Positions 44,354 through 54,297 of a DNA stretch of 64,000 nucleotides are shown here, in pieces. The translations under genes and the position numbers were made by a program. Numbering within the stretch: position 1 is the stretch's first letter; each line of letters begins with the position of its first letter. The stretch is taken from NCBI RefSeq assembly GCF_007273535.1, contig NZ_RIBP01000004.1, forward strand, positions 1,588,001-1,652,000, given 5' to 3'. Source of the stretch: Niallia circulans. GTDB lineage: Bacteria > Bacillota > Bacilli > Bacillales > Cytobacillaceae. The notes under the pieces are model-generated. The model worked only from the letters and a program-made list of their open reading frames with translations, searched no databases and was not told the origin of the DNA.

Positions 44354-45280
44354 TTGGCTAAGGTATTAATAAAAGAAGTAATGGAAGAGTTTGATTTAGA
44401 ACTGATCAGCGGTGAAGAAGGAATTAATAGACCGATTACGGTAAGTGATATATCTAGACCTGGATTAGAGCTTGCAGGTTATTTTGATTATTACCCTGCA
44501 GAAAGGGTACAGCTCCTTGGGAAAACCGAGCTTACATTTGCTGAGAAGCTAAGTGAAGAGGAGCGGGAAACAAGGCTGACAAAACTTTGTAATGATATAA
44601 CGCCAGGAATTATCATTACAAGAGGTAAAGAGGTACCAGCAGAATTAATAGAAGCTGCTGAAAGAAATGCTGTTCCTGTTATGCGATCCAAGCAAAAGAC
44701 ATCTTTATTCTCAAGCAGACTGACAAACTTCCTTGAGCGCAAGCTGGCTCCGACTACTGCTGTTCATGGCGTGCTTGTTGATATTTATGGTGTTGGTGTA
44801 CTTATTACTGGGAAAAGTGGTGTTGGTAAAAGTGAGACTGCACTTGAGCTTGTTAAAAGAGGGCATCGTCTTGTAGCGGATGACTGTGTAGAAATTCGCC
44901 AAGAGGACGAGGGAGTAATCGTCGGACGCTCTCCTGAATTAATTGAGCATCTTTTGGAAATCCGCGGCTTAGGTATTATCAATGTGATGACATTGTTTGG
45001 AGCTGGTGCTGTCAGAAGTGATAAAAAAATCTCCATCATCATGTCTCTGGAGTTGTGGGAACAAAACAAGCAGTATGACCGCTTAGGTTTAGATGAAGAG
45101 AAAATGAAAATTATTGATACAGATGTGACTAAGCTGACAATTCCTGTTCGTCCTGGACGAAACTTGGCAGTTATCATTGAGGTTGCAGCAATGAACTTCC
45201 GTCTGAAAAGAATGGGTGTTAATGCTGCGCAGCAATTTACGAACAAGCTTGCTAACGTGATTTCACACGATAATGCATGA
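44354..45280 (+). CDS. hprK: HPr kinase/phosphorylase
   Basis: This 308-aa sensor enzyme phosphorylates HPr and Crh on Ser46 and reverses this, and so controls CcpA-dependent carbon repression. Walker A is GKSGVGKS (153-160), the catalytic His138 lies in TAVHGVLVD, and the family signature is [20 protein letters not shown] (201-220). The start is TTG with AAGGAGG upstream. It heads the conserved hprK-lgt-ppaX-yvoF operon. Its partner crh is encoded at 60660. Confidence 0.96.
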   Translation: MAKVLIKEVMEEFDLELISGEEGINRPITVSDISRPGLELAGYFDYYPAERVQLLGKTELTFAEKLSEEERETRLTKLCNDITPGIIITRGKEVPAELIEAAERNAVPVMRSKQKTSLFSSRLTNFLERKLAPTTAVHGVLVDIYGVGVLITGKSGVGKSETALELVKRGHRLVADDCVEIRQEDEGVIVGRSPELIEHLLEIRGLGIINVMTLFGAGAVRSDKKISIIMSLELWEQNKQYDRLGLDEEKMKIIDTDVTKLTIPVRPGRNLAVIIEVAAMNFRLKRMGVNAAQQFTNKLANVISHDNA

Positions 45281-45327
45281 TAACCTTATAGAGAAGAATA
45301 ATTACAGGGGAAAAGGGAGGAATAGTA

Positions 45328-46140
45328 GTGGAGAATATACAGCCGATTGATCCTATTGCATTTTCGATAGGAGGGCTAGATGTTCGTTGGTATGGTGTTA
45401 TTATCGGAACAGGCCTTATTCTGGCATTGATTTTGGCAATACGGGAAGGAAATAGACGAGGACTTGGAAAAGACGATTTCCCGGACTTAATGCTGTGGGC
45501 TATTCCAATATCCATAATATCTGCCAGAATTTATTATGTTATTTTTGAGTGGGATTATTACAGCAGCCATTTAGGAGATATTCCAAAAATATGGCATGGC
45601 GGTATTGCCATTCATGGTGCATTGATTGGCGCCATTATAACCACATACATATTTACAAAGAAAAAAGGCATTTCGTTTTGGAAAATGGCCGATATCGCTG
45701 CACCAAGCATTATTTTAGGTCAGGCGATTGGCCGCTGGGGCAACTTCATGAATCAGGAAGCGCACGGCGAAGAAGTGAGCCGATCGTTTTTAGAAGGATT
45801 GCATTTACCACAATTCATCATTGATCAAATGTATATAAATGGCACGTACTATCACCCAACATTTTTATATGAATCTTTATGGAATATCGTTGGTTTTGTT
45901 ATTTTGATTCTATTAAGAAGAGTTAACATACGCAGAGGGGAAATATTCTTCTCTTACGTCATCTGGTACTCAATCGGTCGTTTCTTTATTGAAGGCATGA
46001 GAACAGACAGTTTAATGGTTGGTGATTTAAGAATGGCGCAGCTTATATCCTTGGCATTAATCGTAGTGTCAGTTCTGGCTATTATTTACAGAAGGAAATC
46101 CGGATTGGCGAGTGAGCGCTATTTGGAGAGCAGTAACTAG
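45328..46140 (+). CDS. lgt: Prolipoprotein diacylglyceryl transferase
   Basis: This 270-aa membrane enzyme attaches diacylglycerol to the lipobox cysteine of prelipoproteins, the first step of lipoprotein maturation. It has about seven membrane helices and the Lgt signature [13 protein letters not shown] (135-147), plus the early [12 protein letters not shown] motif. The start is GTG with AAAGGGAGG. It follows hprK by 47 bases. Confidence 0.96.
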   Translation: MENIQPIDPIAFSIGGLDVRWYGVIIGTGLILALILAIREGNRRGLGKDDFPDLMLWAIPISIISARIYYVIFEWDYYSSHLGDIPKIWHGGIAIHGALIGAIITTYIFTKKKGISFWKMADIAAPSIILGQAIGRWGNFMNQEAHGEEVSRSFLEGLHLPQFIIDQMYINGTYYHPTFLYESLWNIVGFVILILLRRVNIRRGEIFFSYVIWYSIGRFFIEGMRTDSLMVGDLRMAQLISLALIVVSVLAIIYRRKSGLASERYLESSN

Positions 46141-46163
46141 AAGTCAGAAAGGAAAGAGATAAG

Positions 46164-46817
46164 ATGAACGGAAAAATTAATACACTGTTATTTGATTTAG
46201 ATGGAACACTTATCGATACAAATGAACTAATTATTTCTTCATTTTTGCATACACTGGAGTTCTATTATCCTGGTAAATATCAACGCGAAGATGTCATTCC
46301 ATTTATGGGGCCAACCTTAATGGAGACATTCGGCGGGATAGATGTACACAAGGCAGAGGAAATGGTCGCAAAATACAGGGCATTTAATATAGCTAACCAT
46401 GATAATATTGTGACGATTTTTGAAGGTGTTTATGACACGATTAAGGCATTAAAGGAAAATGGCTATAAGATTGGGATTGTTACGACAAAGTTATCAGATG
46501 TAGTCAATATGGGCTTGCGCTTAACGAAGCTGGATGAATTTTTTGATGTTATTGTTGCACTTGACCATGTGAAGAATGCGAAGCCTGATCCAGAACCAGT
46601 CTTAATGGCGCTGGAAAAGCTCGGATCTTCTCCTGAGGAAGCAATTATGGTCGGTGACAACTCTCATGACATCCTTGCAGGGAAAAATGCGGGCACAAAA
46701 ACAGCGGGTGTAGCATGGACGTTAAAAGGAAGAGATTTCTTGGCATCCTTGGAGCCGGATTATCTTTTGAATAATATGAGCGATCTGCTGGCTATTCTTG
46801 ACGTGGAAGTTAAATGA
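46164..46817 (+). CDS. ppaX: Pyrophosphatase PpaX
   Basis: This 217-aa HAD-superfamily phosphatase hydrolyses the pyrophosphate released by HprK/P during HPr-Ser-P phosphorolysis. Motif I is [10 protein letters not shown] (Asp11, Asp13), motif II lies around GIVTTK, and motifs III-IV include KPDPEPV and MVGDNSHD. The operon position after hprK and lgt supports PpaX over a generic phosphoglycolate phosphatase. It overlaps the next gene by four bases. Confidence 0.92.
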   Translation: MNGKINTLLFDLDGTLIDTNELIISSFLHTLEFYYPGKYQREDVIPFMGPTLMETFGGIDVHKAEEMVAKYRAFNIANHDNIVTIFEGVYDTIKALKENGYKIGIVTTKLSDVVNMGLRLTKLDEFFDVIVALDHVKNAKPDPEPVLMALEKLGSSPEEAIMVGDNSHDILAGKNAGTKTAGVAWTLKGRDFLASLEPDYLLNNMSDLLAILDVEVK

Positions 46818-47347
46818 GACGAACGACTCGCTATCCGGTGAGCGGGCCCAACTCTTTATGGCATGTTTATAAAACAGTTCCGTTTCTGAAGGTAATCAAA
46901 AATTTCATCGTCATTCAGCTTGCAAGATATACTCCGTTTCTTGGATTGAAAAACTGGATGTATCGCAAACTATTGAAAATGACCGTTGGCAAAGAAACCT
47001 CCTTTGCTTTAATGGTGATGGTGGATATTATGTACCCAGAAAAAATAAAAGTCGGGAAAAATTCGGTCATCGGCTATAACACCACAATTTTGGCGCATGA
47101 GTATCTTATTGAAGAATATCGTCTTGGAGAGATAGTAATTGGAGATGAAGTGATGATTGGGGCGAATACGACAATTCTCCCTGGTGTGGAGATTGGTGAC
47201 AATGCGGTTGTTTCCGCAGGCACCCTTGTTCATAAGGATGTTCCTGCCGGCAGTTTTGTTGGCGGTAATCCAATGCAAATCATTTATTCTGCAGAAGAGA
47301 TGCAAAAACGGCGCCAAAATAGTCCAATTTATATAGTGGAAGAATAA
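46814..47347 (+). CDS. yvoF: YvoF-like acyltransferase (left-handed beta-helix)
   Basis: This 177-aa protein has a hexapeptide-repeat left-handed beta-helix. Repeats such as [28 protein letters not shown] and [15 protein letters not shown] run from about residue 75 to 155. This is the fold of maltose/galactoside-type O-acetyltransferases. The N-terminal part is basic and partly hydrophobic. It overlaps ppaX by ATGA and ends the hprK operon. The substrate is not known. Confidence 0.85.
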   Translation: MRRTTRYPVSGPNSLWHVYKTVPFLKVIKNFIVIQLARYTPFLGLKNWMYRKLLKMTVGKETSFALMVMVDIMYPEKIKVGKNSVIGYNTTILAHEYLIEEYRLGEIVIGDEVMIGANTTILPGVEIGDNAVVSAGTLVHKDVPAGSFVGGNPMQIIYSAEEMQKRRQNSPIYIVEE

Positions 47348-47351
47348 AACG

Positions 47352-47447
47352 AGGCAACTCTAATAATGAGTCTTATTTCAAAGGGGATGACAAGAAGTCA
47401 GGCCACCTTTGAAAAAGATCATGAGCTAGGGTTGCTTTTTTTTATAA
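47352..47447 (+). terminator. Long multi-segment hairpin ending the hprK operon
   Basis: CAACTCTA pairs with TAGGGTTG, ATGAGTCTT with AAGATCAT, TTCAAAGG with CCTTTGAA, and the apex TGAC/GTCA closes on AAGAA. A run of T follows. The element is much longer than an ordinary terminator. Confidence 0.75.
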
Positions 47448-47478
47448 AAGGGAAAAGTCAGAAAACAGTGATTTTTAC

Positions 47479-47507
47479 TTGACCAAAAGGTTTTGGAAGA
47501 GTAAACT
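47479..47507 (+). promoter_or_regulatory. Promoter of the histidine operon with palindromic spacer
   Basis: TTGACC (47479-47484), 17 bases and TAAACT (47502-47507) form the promoter. The palindrome CCAAAA-GG-TTTTGG (47483-47496) overlaps the -35 and spacer and may be an operator. No His T-box is present. Confidence 0.55.
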
Positions 47508-47582
47508 ACAAATAACCTTTAATTTGTTAGCATATTAGCGAACTAAAGCATTCGGAATATTCTTCTTTATGAGGTGTATAAA

Positions 47583-48767
47583 ATGAGCAGCTTGTTTATG
47601 TTTGAAAAGCCATTAGGCATGAGAGACAGTTTACCTGAAATATATGAAACAAAATATATAGTAAAGCAAATAATGGACAAAGAAATAAAGCAATGGGGCT
47701 ATCAATTTATGGAGACACCAACATTGGAGTACTACGAAACAGTTGGAACAGCCTCCGCTATTTTAGATCAGCAGCTGTTTAAGCTCCTGGATCAGCAAGG
47801 ACATACATTGGTGCTTCGTCCTGATATGACGGCTCCAATCGCAAGGGTGGCAGCCTCTAAACTGCTGAATGAAGATTTGCCGTTGCGCCTTGCCTATAAT
47901 GCTTCTGTTTTCCGTGCACAGCAAAGAGAAGGTGGCAGACCTGCAGAGTTTGAACAAATTGGTGTTGAGTATATTGGTGACAAAACAGTTAGTGCAGACG
48001 GCGAAGGGATAGCGCTGATGATATCTTCATTAGAGAAGGCAGGCGTGCAGAAATATCAGCTTTCTGTCGGACATATCGGCTTTGTGCAAGCCTTTTTTGA
48101 ACAAATTCTCGGCACGAAGGAAAGAGCAGATGCCTTGACGAAATATTTGTATGAAAAGAATTATGTCGGCTATCGCCAGCATGTGGATAATCTTTCTTTG
48201 TCTAGCATTGATAAACAGAGGCTTCAAGATTTTCTGAAGCTAAGAGGTGGAGAGGAAGTAGTTACTCTTGCCTATAAGCTGATTGAAAATGGCAGGGGAA
48301 CACAAGCAATTGATGACTTGCAGCAATTATGGGACATCCTATTAGATTACGGTGTCGAAAATCAAGTTCGCTTCGATTTAACGCTTGTCAGCCATATGAG
48401 CTATTACACAGGAATTCTGTATGAGGCCTATGCCGAAGGAGTTGGCTTTCCAATTGGAAGCGGAGGCAGATATGATCTTCTCCTCGCCAAATTCGGCAAA
48501 AATACAGGCGCAACAGGATTCGCCATTCGCATCGATCATTTGCTGGAGGCATTAGGAAGTCTTGCTAGAAAAAGCGATATTCACTGCATTCTTTTCAGTG
48601 GTGACAGAAGAAAAGAAGCATTCGAATTGGCGAAACAAAAAAGAGCAGACGGCTTTAAAGTGATTACACAGGACATAAATGGTGTCGGTAACGTGGATGC
48701 TTGTACAAAGCAATATGATGAGATCACCTTGTTAGTCGGGAAAGCGGGAATGGAGGTTGTCAAATGA
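47583..48767 (+). CDS. hisZ: ATP phosphoribosyltransferase regulatory subunit
   Basis: This 394-aa paralogue of histidyl-tRNA synthetase is required by the short HisG. It keeps class II synthetase core motifs ([13 protein letters not shown] and [23 protein letters not shown]) but lacks the tRNA-binding C-terminal domain. ATG 47583 is chosen because GAGGTG (47571-47576) is its ribosome-binding site; GTG 47574 lies within it. It is first in an eight-gene operon and overlaps hisG by four bases. Confidence 0.94.
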   Translation: MSSLFMFEKPLGMRDSLPEIYETKYIVKQIMDKEIKQWGYQFMETPTLEYYETVGTASAILDQQLFKLLDQQGHTLVLRPDMTAPIARVAASKLLNEDLPLRLAYNASVFRAQQREGGRPAEFEQIGVEYIGDKTVSADGEGIALMISSLEKAGVQKYQLSVGHIGFVQAFFEQILGTKERADALTKYLYEKNYVGYRQHVDNLSLSSIDKQRLQDFLKLRGGEEVVTLAYKLIENGRGTQAIDDLQQLWDILLDYGVENQVRFDLTLVSHMSYYTGILYEAYAEGVGFPIGSGGRYDLLLAKFGKNTGATGFAIRIDHLLEALGSLARKSDIHCILFSGDRRKEAFELAKQKRADGFKVITQDINGVGNVDACTKQYDEITLLVGKAGMEVVK

Positions 48768-49402
48768 AGGATATTCTTACAATTGCCATGCCAAAGGGAA
48801 GGATTTTTGAAGAAGCAGCAGAGCTTTTGCGAGAAGCAGGATATCAGCTGCCACAGGAATTTGACGACTCCAGAAAACTAATTATTGATGTTGAAGAAGA
48901 AAATTTTCGGTTTATTCTAGCAAAACCTATGGATGTTCCGACATACGTCGAGCATGGTGTTGCAGATTTAGGAATCGCAGGCAAGGACGTTATGCTAGAA
49001 GAAGAAAGAGATATTTATGAGCTTTTAGACTTGAAAATAAGTGCTTGTTACTTAGCCGTGGCAGGCTTGCCAAATACAAAATTAAATGAAATTGCACCTC
49101 GAATAGCAACCAAATATCCAAATGTGGCTGCAGCATATTTTCGTGAACAAGGCTCACAGGTGGAAATCATTAAGCTGAATGGATCTATTGAGATTGCACC
49201 AATTATCGGCTTAACAGATCGGATCGTAGATATTGTATCTACAGGAAAAACGCTTGTTGAAAATGGGCTTGTTGAATACGAAAAGATTGTTGATATTACA
49301 TCCCGTCTTATTGTTAACCCAGTCAGCTATCGCATGAAGGATAAGCGAATAAGTGATTTAGTCGACCGTGTTAACGGTGTAGTCAGAGCGGTGCAAAAAT
49401 AG
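48764..49402 (+). CDS. hisG: ATP phosphoribosyltransferase, short form
   Basis: This 212-aa enzyme joins ATP and PRPP in the first step of histidine synthesis. The short form lacks the C-terminal regulatory domain and depends on HisZ, encoded just upstream. Its signature is [13 protein letters not shown] at the start and [21 protein letters not shown] in the second lobe. It overlaps hisZ by ATGA. Confidence 0.96.
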   Translation: MKDILTIAMPKGRIFEEAAELLREAGYQLPQEFDDSRKLIIDVEEENFRFILAKPMDVPTYVEHGVADLGIAGKDVMLEEERDIYELLDLKISACYLAVAGLPNTKLNEIAPRIATKYPNVAAAYFREQGSQVEIIKLNGSIEIAPIIGLTDRIVDIVSTGKTLVENGLVEYEKIVDITSRLIVNPVSYRMKDKRISDLVDRVNGVVRAVQK

Positions 49403-49422
49403 ATTTTGGAGTGGAGACCGGA

Positions 49423-50694
49423 ATGAAAATAGTAAATGGTGTAGACAGTTCCTACCTGAAACGATCTGTGGATGCAGGGACGGAAGAACAGAGAATTATT
49501 GTAAAGGACATTATAGCGAATGTGAAAAACGCTGGCGATAAGGCGTTGAAGGAATATACGCTGAAATTCGATCAAGCCGATTTATCAAGCCTTCTGGTCA
49601 GCGAAGAAGAATTGGAAGCAGCCTACGAAGATGTTGATAAGGAAATGGTATCCATTATTAAAGAAGCGGCAGATAATATTCGGTCATATCACCAAAATCA
49701 GCTGAAAACCTCGTGGATGGTTACAAAGGAAGATGGCACAATCCTTGGGCAAAAAATAACACCGTTGGATTCTGTCGGTGTTTACGTTCCAGGCGGGACA
49801 GCGGCATACCCTTCATCTGTTCTTATGAATGTTGTACCCGCAAAGGTCGCAGGTGTTGCTAGAATCGTCATGGTTTCTCCTCCGAACGCAGATGGGAAAT
49901 TGCCAAGTGCAGTTTTGGTAGCAGCACATATCGCAGGTGTTAAGGAAATTTATAAGGCTGGAGGAGCACAAGCGGTTGCTGCCCTTGCATATGGAACGGA
50001 AACGATAAACAGCGTCGATAAAATTGTTGGACCAGGCAATATTTTTGTAGCATTAGCAAAAAGGGAAGTTTACGGTGACGTTGATATTGATATGATTGCA
50101 GGTCCGAGTGAAATTGCTGTTCTTGCAGATGACACAGCAAATGCGGATGAAGTGGCAGCAGACCTCCTGTCACAGGCAGAGCATGACACAAGAGCATCGG
50201 CTGTTCTTGTGACAACATCTCAATTGCTTGCTGAACAAGTTTCAGCAGAGGTGGCAAAGCAGCTGAGCGAATTACCGCGCAAGGAAATTGCTGAGAAATC
50301 GATTGAAGATTATGGGTTGATTGTGTTAACCGAAACAATGGATCTTGCAGTAGAAGCAATCAATGCGATTGCTCCGGAGCATCTGGAAATTATCACAGAA
50401 AATCCGTTTGAGCTGCTTGGGAAAATCAAGCATGCTGGTGCAATTTTTCTTGGGCGATACAGCTCAGAGCCGGTCGGAGATTATTTTGCAGGGACAAACC
50501 ATGTGTTACCGACAAATGGAACGGCTAGATTCTCCAGTCCGTTAAATGTTGATGACTTCCAAAAGAAATCTAGTGTGATTTCCTACAGTGAAAAGGCATT
50601 TACACAAAATGGCCAGAAGATTGCCGCATTTGCACGTCTTGAAGGCTTGGAAGCACATGCTAGAGCAATCGAAGCAAGATATAAAAACAAGTAA
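49423..50694 (+). CDS. hisD: Histidinol dehydrogenase
   Basis: This 423-aa zinc enzyme oxidises histidinol to histidine in two NAD-dependent steps. Motifs include [19 protein letters not shown], the signature [19 protein letters not shown] (split around residues 205-225), and metal-binding residues in SQAEHD. I prefer ATG 49423, with GGAGTGGAG upstream; GTG 49411 lies within that stretch. Confidence 0.95.
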   Translation: MKIVNGVDSSYLKRSVDAGTEEQRIIVKDIIANVKNAGDKALKEYTLKFDQADLSSLLVSEEELEAAYEDVDKEMVSIIKEAADNIRSYHQNQLKTSWMVTKEDGTILGQKITPLDSVGVYVPGGTAAYPSSVLMNVVPAKVAGVARIVMVSPPNADGKLPSAVLVAAHIAGVKEIYKAGGAQAVAALAYGTETINSVDKIVGPGNIFVALAKREVYGDVDIDMIAGPSEIAVLADDTANADEVAADLLSQAEHDTRASAVLVTTSQLLAEQVSAEVAKQLSELPRKEIAEKSIEDYGLIVLTETMDLAVEAINAIAPEHLEIITENPFELLGKIKHAGAIFLGRYSSEPVGDYFAGTNHVLPTNGTARFSSPLNVDDFQKKSSVISYSEKAFTQNGQKIAAFARLEGLEAHARAIEARYKNK

Positions 50695-50718
50695 TATTTT
50701 TTAAAGGAGGCTTAAACG

Positions 50719-51306
50719 ATGGGAAGAACAGCGGCGATAAGCAGGAAAACAGGCGAAACAAATATTCAATTGTCCTACAATATTGATGGCGAGGGCATTT
50801 CGGAGATTGATTCAGGTGTCCCTTTTATGAACCATATGCTTGATCTCTTTACAAAGCATGGTCAATTTAACTTAACCGTTCAAGCAAATGGGGATATTGA
50901 GGTTGACGACCACCATACTACAGAGGATATCGGTATTTGTCTTGGGCTTGCATTAAAGGAAGCACTTGGTGATAAAATGGGCATTAAACGCTATGGAAAC
51001 AGCTTTGTACCAATGGATGAAACATTGGCGCAAGTAGTAGTGGATTTAAGCAATCGTCCTCATCTTGAGTTCCGGGCGGAATTTCCAAGCAGTAAAGTAG
51101 GCACATTTGATACAGAGCTTGTTCATGAATTCTTATGGAAGTTTGCCTTAGAAGCAAGAATAAATCTGCACGTCATCCTGCATTATGGGCACAACACGCA
51201 TCATATGATTGAAGCAATCTTCAAAGCGTTAGCTAGAGCGCTTGACGAGGCAACAACCATTGATCCAAGAGTAAAAGGGATTCCATCCACGAAAGGAATG
51301 CTTTAA
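50719..51306 (+). CDS. hisB: Imidazoleglycerol-phosphate dehydratase
   Basis: This 195-aa manganese enzyme makes imidazole acetol phosphate. It has duplicated metal-binding motifs: DDHHTTEDIGICLG and GHNTHHMIEAIFKALARAL. It is the monofunctional form, without the phosphatase domain seen in E. coli. The start follows AAAGGAGG. It ends one base before hisH. Confidence 0.96.
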   Translation: MGRTAAISRKTGETNIQLSYNIDGEGISEIDSGVPFMNHMLDLFTKHGQFNLTVQANGDIEVDDHHTTEDIGICLGLALKEALGDKMGIKRYGNSFVPMDETLAQVVVDLSNRPHLEFRAEFPSSKVGTFDTELVHEFLWKFALEARINLHVILHYGHNTHHMIEAIFKALARALDEATTIDPRVKGIPSTKGML

Positions 51307-51307
51307 A

Positions 51308-51931
51308 ATGCTTGGAATTATCGATTATGGCATGGGCAATTTATTTAGTGTAAGCAAAGCGCTAGAAAGATTGGACATTCCTTATTTTATTTCTGAGGAT
51401 GCGGAGAAGCTGATGGAAGCAGATGCGTTAATTCTGCCAGGTGTCGGGGCATTTAAGGATGCAATGGCAAAACTGAATGAATCCGGCTTAGCTGATATGA
51501 TTCGTCAATATGCTAACAGCCAAAAGCCATTGCTTGGCATCTGTTTAGGCATGCAGCTCCTTTTTGATGAAAGCGAGGAGCATGGTCAGGCAGAAGGACT
51601 GCACTTATTGCCAGGTAAGATCGTCCGCTTTCCAGGTGAAACAGCAGATGGGGAGAAATATAAAGTGCCACATATGGGCTGGAATCGGATTGAGTTTAAG
51701 AAGGACTCAAAAATAACTGCAGGTTTAACAAATGACTATGTTTATTTCGTTCATTCTTACTATGCAGAAACAAACGAAGACATTATCATTGCCAGCAGTG
51801 ATTATGACAAGGAAGTGCCAGCAGTAGTTGGAAAAGGCAATGTATACGGAATGCAATTTCATCCTGAAAAAAGCAGCAAGCTTGGGATGGAGCTGCTTGG
51901 CGGCTTTACGGAGCTTATAAAGAAAGGGTGA
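51308..51931 (+). CDS. hisH: Imidazole glycerol phosphate synthase, glutaminase subunit
   Basis: This 207-aa class I glutamine amidotransferase supplies ammonia to HisF. The nucleophile elbow is [17 protein letters not shown], the oxyanion segment is LPGVGAF, and the catalytic His-Glu pair is in QFHPEKS. It follows hisB by one base. Confidence 0.95.
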   Translation: MLGIIDYGMGNLFSVSKALERLDIPYFISEDAEKLMEADALILPGVGAFKDAMAKLNESGLADMIRQYANSQKPLLGICLGMQLLFDESEEHGQAEGLHLLPGKIVRFPGETADGEKYKVPHMGWNRIEFKKDSKITAGLTNDYVYFVHSYYAETNEDIIIASSDYDKEVPAVVGKGNVYGMQFHPEKSSKLGMELLGGFTELIKKG

Positions 51932-51936
51932 ACAAC

Positions 51937-52668
51937 ATGAGCTTTACCTTATATCCTGCGATTGATATGAGAGGCGGCAAGTGTGTCCGTCTAATTCAAG
52001 GAGATTATGATAAAGAGACTGTTTACGGTGATTCACCGTTTGATATGGCAAAAAGCTTTGCAGACCAAGGAGCAGAGTGGATACATATGGTCGACCTTGA
52101 CGGAGCAAAGGATGGTAAAAGAGTCAATGATTTATTCGTTGTAGAAGCAGCAAACAAACTGGGCGTTTCTGTGCAAATCGGTGGCGGCATTCGAACAGAG
52201 GAGGACATTGCTCACTATTTGGAGAATGGTGTTACACGTGTCATCATCGGAAGTATTGCTATATCCAACCCCGATTTTGCGATTGACATGATTAAAAAGT
52301 ATGGCAGCGCGATTGCACTTGGTATTGATGCGAAAAATGGCTTTGTGGCAACACATGGTTGGATGGAAACATCTGCAACACGAGCAGCAGACTTAGGGAA
52401 ACGATTTGCTGATGCAGGTGCAGAAAACTTCATATTTACTGACATTGCAACAGATGGCATGCTTAGTGGTCCGAATGTGTCTGCGGTTAGAGAAATGGCT
52501 GCTGTAACAAAGAAGAATGTAATTGCCTCTGGCGGAGTCAGCAGTCTTGCCGACCTTGTTGGATTAAAACAGTACGCCGCTGATGGTGTTGCAGGTGCAA
52601 TAATCGGCAAGGCACTATATGAAGGACGTTTTACACTTCGAGATGCATTAAATGAGGTGGGCAAATAA
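51937..52668 (+). CDS. hisA: ProFAR isomerase
   Basis: This 243-aa beta/alpha-barrel isomerase opens the ribose of ProFAR. Typical motifs are [19 protein letters not shown] at the start, the catalytic Asp of AIDMRGG, and [12 protein letters not shown] chose ATG 51937 with AAAGGGTG upstream; GTG 51928 overlaps the hisH stop. It shares one base with hisF. Confidence 0.95.
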   Translation: MSFTLYPAIDMRGGKCVRLIQGDYDKETVYGDSPFDMAKSFADQGAEWIHMVDLDGAKDGKRVNDLFVVEAANKLGVSVQIGGGIRTEEDIAHYLENGVTRVIIGSIAISNPDFAIDMIKKYGSAIALGIDAKNGFVATHGWMETSATRAADLGKRFADAGAENFIFTDIATDGMLSGPNVSAVREMAAVTKKNVIASGGVSSLADLVGLKQYAADGVAGAIIGKALYEGRFTLRDALNEVGK

Positions 52669-53426
52669 TGTTGACGAAAAGAATCATACCTTGCTTGGAT
52701 GTTAAGGAAGGACGGGTCGTTAAGGGTGTGCAGTTTGTCCAACTCCGGGATGCTGGCGATCCAGTCGAGCTTGCTCGTTTTTATGATGAGCAAGGCGCAG
52801 ATGAGCTTGTTTTTCTTGACATTTCAGCGTCACATGAAGGGCGCAAAACAATGGTTGAAGTGGTGAAGGAAGTTGCTTCAGAGCTTGCAATTCCGTTCAC
52901 TGTCGGCGGTGGGATTAATACATTGGATGATATGAAAAGAATTCTCCGTGCAGGTGCTGATAAAGTATCCCTAAATACAGCAGCAGTCACAAATCCAAAG
53001 TTGATCACCGAGGGAGCCAATTTTTTCGGGTCTCAATGTATTGTTGTTGCCATCGATGCTAAATTCGACCAAGAGCTTGGAACATGGAGAGTGTACACGC
53101 ACGGCGGCAGGACACCTGTCGACAAGGATGTTATTACATGGGCAAAAGAAGCAGTCGAGCTTGGTGCAGGCGAAATCTTGTTGACGAGCATGGATTCTGA
53201 TGGAGAGAAGAAGGGATTTGACTTACCCTTAACAAAAGCAGTAAGTGAGGCTGTTACTGTTCCTGTCATTGCATCAGGCGGTGCTGGTAACGCAGAGGAT
53301 TTTCTGAAGGTATTTAAAGAAGCAAATGCAGATGCAGCACTGGCTGCGAGCATTTTTCATTATAAAGAAACCTCTGTTAATGAAGTCAAAGGATATCTAC
53401 ATGAAAGAGGAGTGCTTGTAAGATGA
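52668..53426 (+). CDS. hisF: Imidazole glycerol phosphate synthase, cyclase subunit
   Basis: This 252-aa beta/alpha-barrel partner of HisH forms imidazole glycerol phosphate. The start [19 protein letters not shown] carries the catalytic Asp11 equivalent, and the second catalytic Asp is in [14 protein letters not shown]. Its start codon overlaps the hisA stop (TAATG), and it overlaps hisI by four bases. Confidence 0.96.
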   Translation: MLTKRIIPCLDVKEGRVVKGVQFVQLRDAGDPVELARFYDEQGADELVFLDISASHEGRKTMVEVVKEVASELAIPFTVGGGINTLDDMKRILRAGADKVSLNTAAVTNPKLITEGANFFGSQCIVVAIDAKFDQELGTWRVYTHGGRTPVDKDVITWAKEAVELGAGEILLTSMDSDGEKKGFDLPLTKAVSEAVTVPVIASGGAGNAEDFLKVFKEANADAALAASIFHYKETSVNEVKGYLHERGVLVR

Positions 53427-54058
53427 CATTAGACGAGCTTAAATTTGATGAAAAAGGACTAATCCCGGCAATTGTTCAAGATGCTGCTACAAAAGAAGTT
53501 CTTACATTGGCATATATGAACGAGGAATCATTAGGAAAATCTCTGGCTACAGGAGAAACATGGTTTTACAGCAGGTCAAGAAGTGAGCTTTGGCATAAAG
53601 GAGCAACAAGTGGAAACACACAGCAAATTGTTGAAATTAAATTTGACTGTGACAAGGATGCTCTTGTTGTCCTTGTATCTCCAAATGGTCCTGCGTGTCA
53701 TAATGGCACAGTTAGCTGTTTTGCAGAAAGTCTTTATCAAAATAAAGATGCTTTCAGCAAGGAAATTTCAAACTATCAAATTTTGAAAGACTTGGAAGCT
53801 GTCATTCAAGAAAGAGAGATTAATCGTCCTGAAGGTGCGTATACAACTTACCTGTTTGAAAAAGGGGTCGATAAAATTTTGAAGAAAGTCGGCGAGGAGG
53901 CAGCTGAAGTCATCATTGCAGCTAAGAATAGAGATACGGAAGAGCTTAAATGGGAAGCAGCCGATCTACTTTACCACCTCTTTGTATTGCTGAGGGAACA
54001 AGGACTTCCTTTTGCTGAAATACTGAAGGTTTTAGATCAACGCCATCAAGAAAAATAA
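53423..54058 (+). CDS. hisI: Bifunctional PRA-CH/PRA-PH protein HisIE
   Basis: This 211-aa fusion carries out the second and third steps of histidine synthesis. The N-terminal cyclohydrolase (about 1-115) has [14 protein letters not shown] and the zinc cysteines around CDKDALVV and GPACHNG. The C-terminal pyrophosphohydrolase (about 120-211) has [15 protein letters not shown] and [10 protein letters not shown]. It is the last gene of the his operon. Confidence 0.95.
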   Translation: MTLDELKFDEKGLIPAIVQDAATKEVLTLAYMNEESLGKSLATGETWFYSRSRSELWHKGATSGNTQQIVEIKFDCDKDALVVLVSPNGPACHNGTVSCFAESLYQNKDAFSKEISNYQILKDLEAVIQEREINRPEGAYTTYLFEKGVDKILKKVGEEAAEVIIAAKNRDTEELKWEAADLLYHLFVLLREQGLPFAEILKVLDQRHQEK

Positions 54059-54063
54059 TGATA

Positions 54064-54116
54064 CGGACTGTCTGACGGATTTTTAGCGCTTTCGCTCTCA
54101 ATTCCTGACGGCAGTT
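54064..54116 (+). terminator. Terminator after the histidine operon
   Basis: ACTGTC/GGCAGT closes the base with an inner AGCG/CGCT hairpin. TTTTTT follows. The stem is imperfect. Confidence 0.6.
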
Positions 54117-54150
54117 TTTTGTATGCTTTCATGAAATAAGGAGAATAAAT

Positions 54151-54255
54151 TTGCACCAAAGAAAAACCATATTTTTTCAAGTGTGCGGGCATTTTCGTAA
54201 ACTGCCTGCTCCGCAACCTTCGAAATATGGTATACTACATAAGTTGAAGCAATAG
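54151..54255 (+). other. Possible 34-codon ORF before yvcD
   Basis: A TTG codon at 54151 has AAGGAG seven bases upstream and opens a 34-codon frame ending at TAG 54253-54255. The predicted peptide is basic and contains one Cys. Coding is not supported by anything else; it overlaps the yvcD promoter. Confidence 0.2.
54228..54236 (+). promoter_or_regulatory. Extended -10 promoter element of yvcD
   Basis: TGGTATACT fits the extended -10 pattern TGnTATAMT. No good -35 is visible. Confidence 0.45.
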
Positions 54256-54297
54256 AAATTGCTCTGTATGAGTTTAAATAGATTGTTGGAGGATTAC

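Noticed and set aside
47448..47582. Histidine T-box leader for hisZ
   Set aside because: The core GGGTGGTACCGCG-type sequence is absent and the leader is too short.
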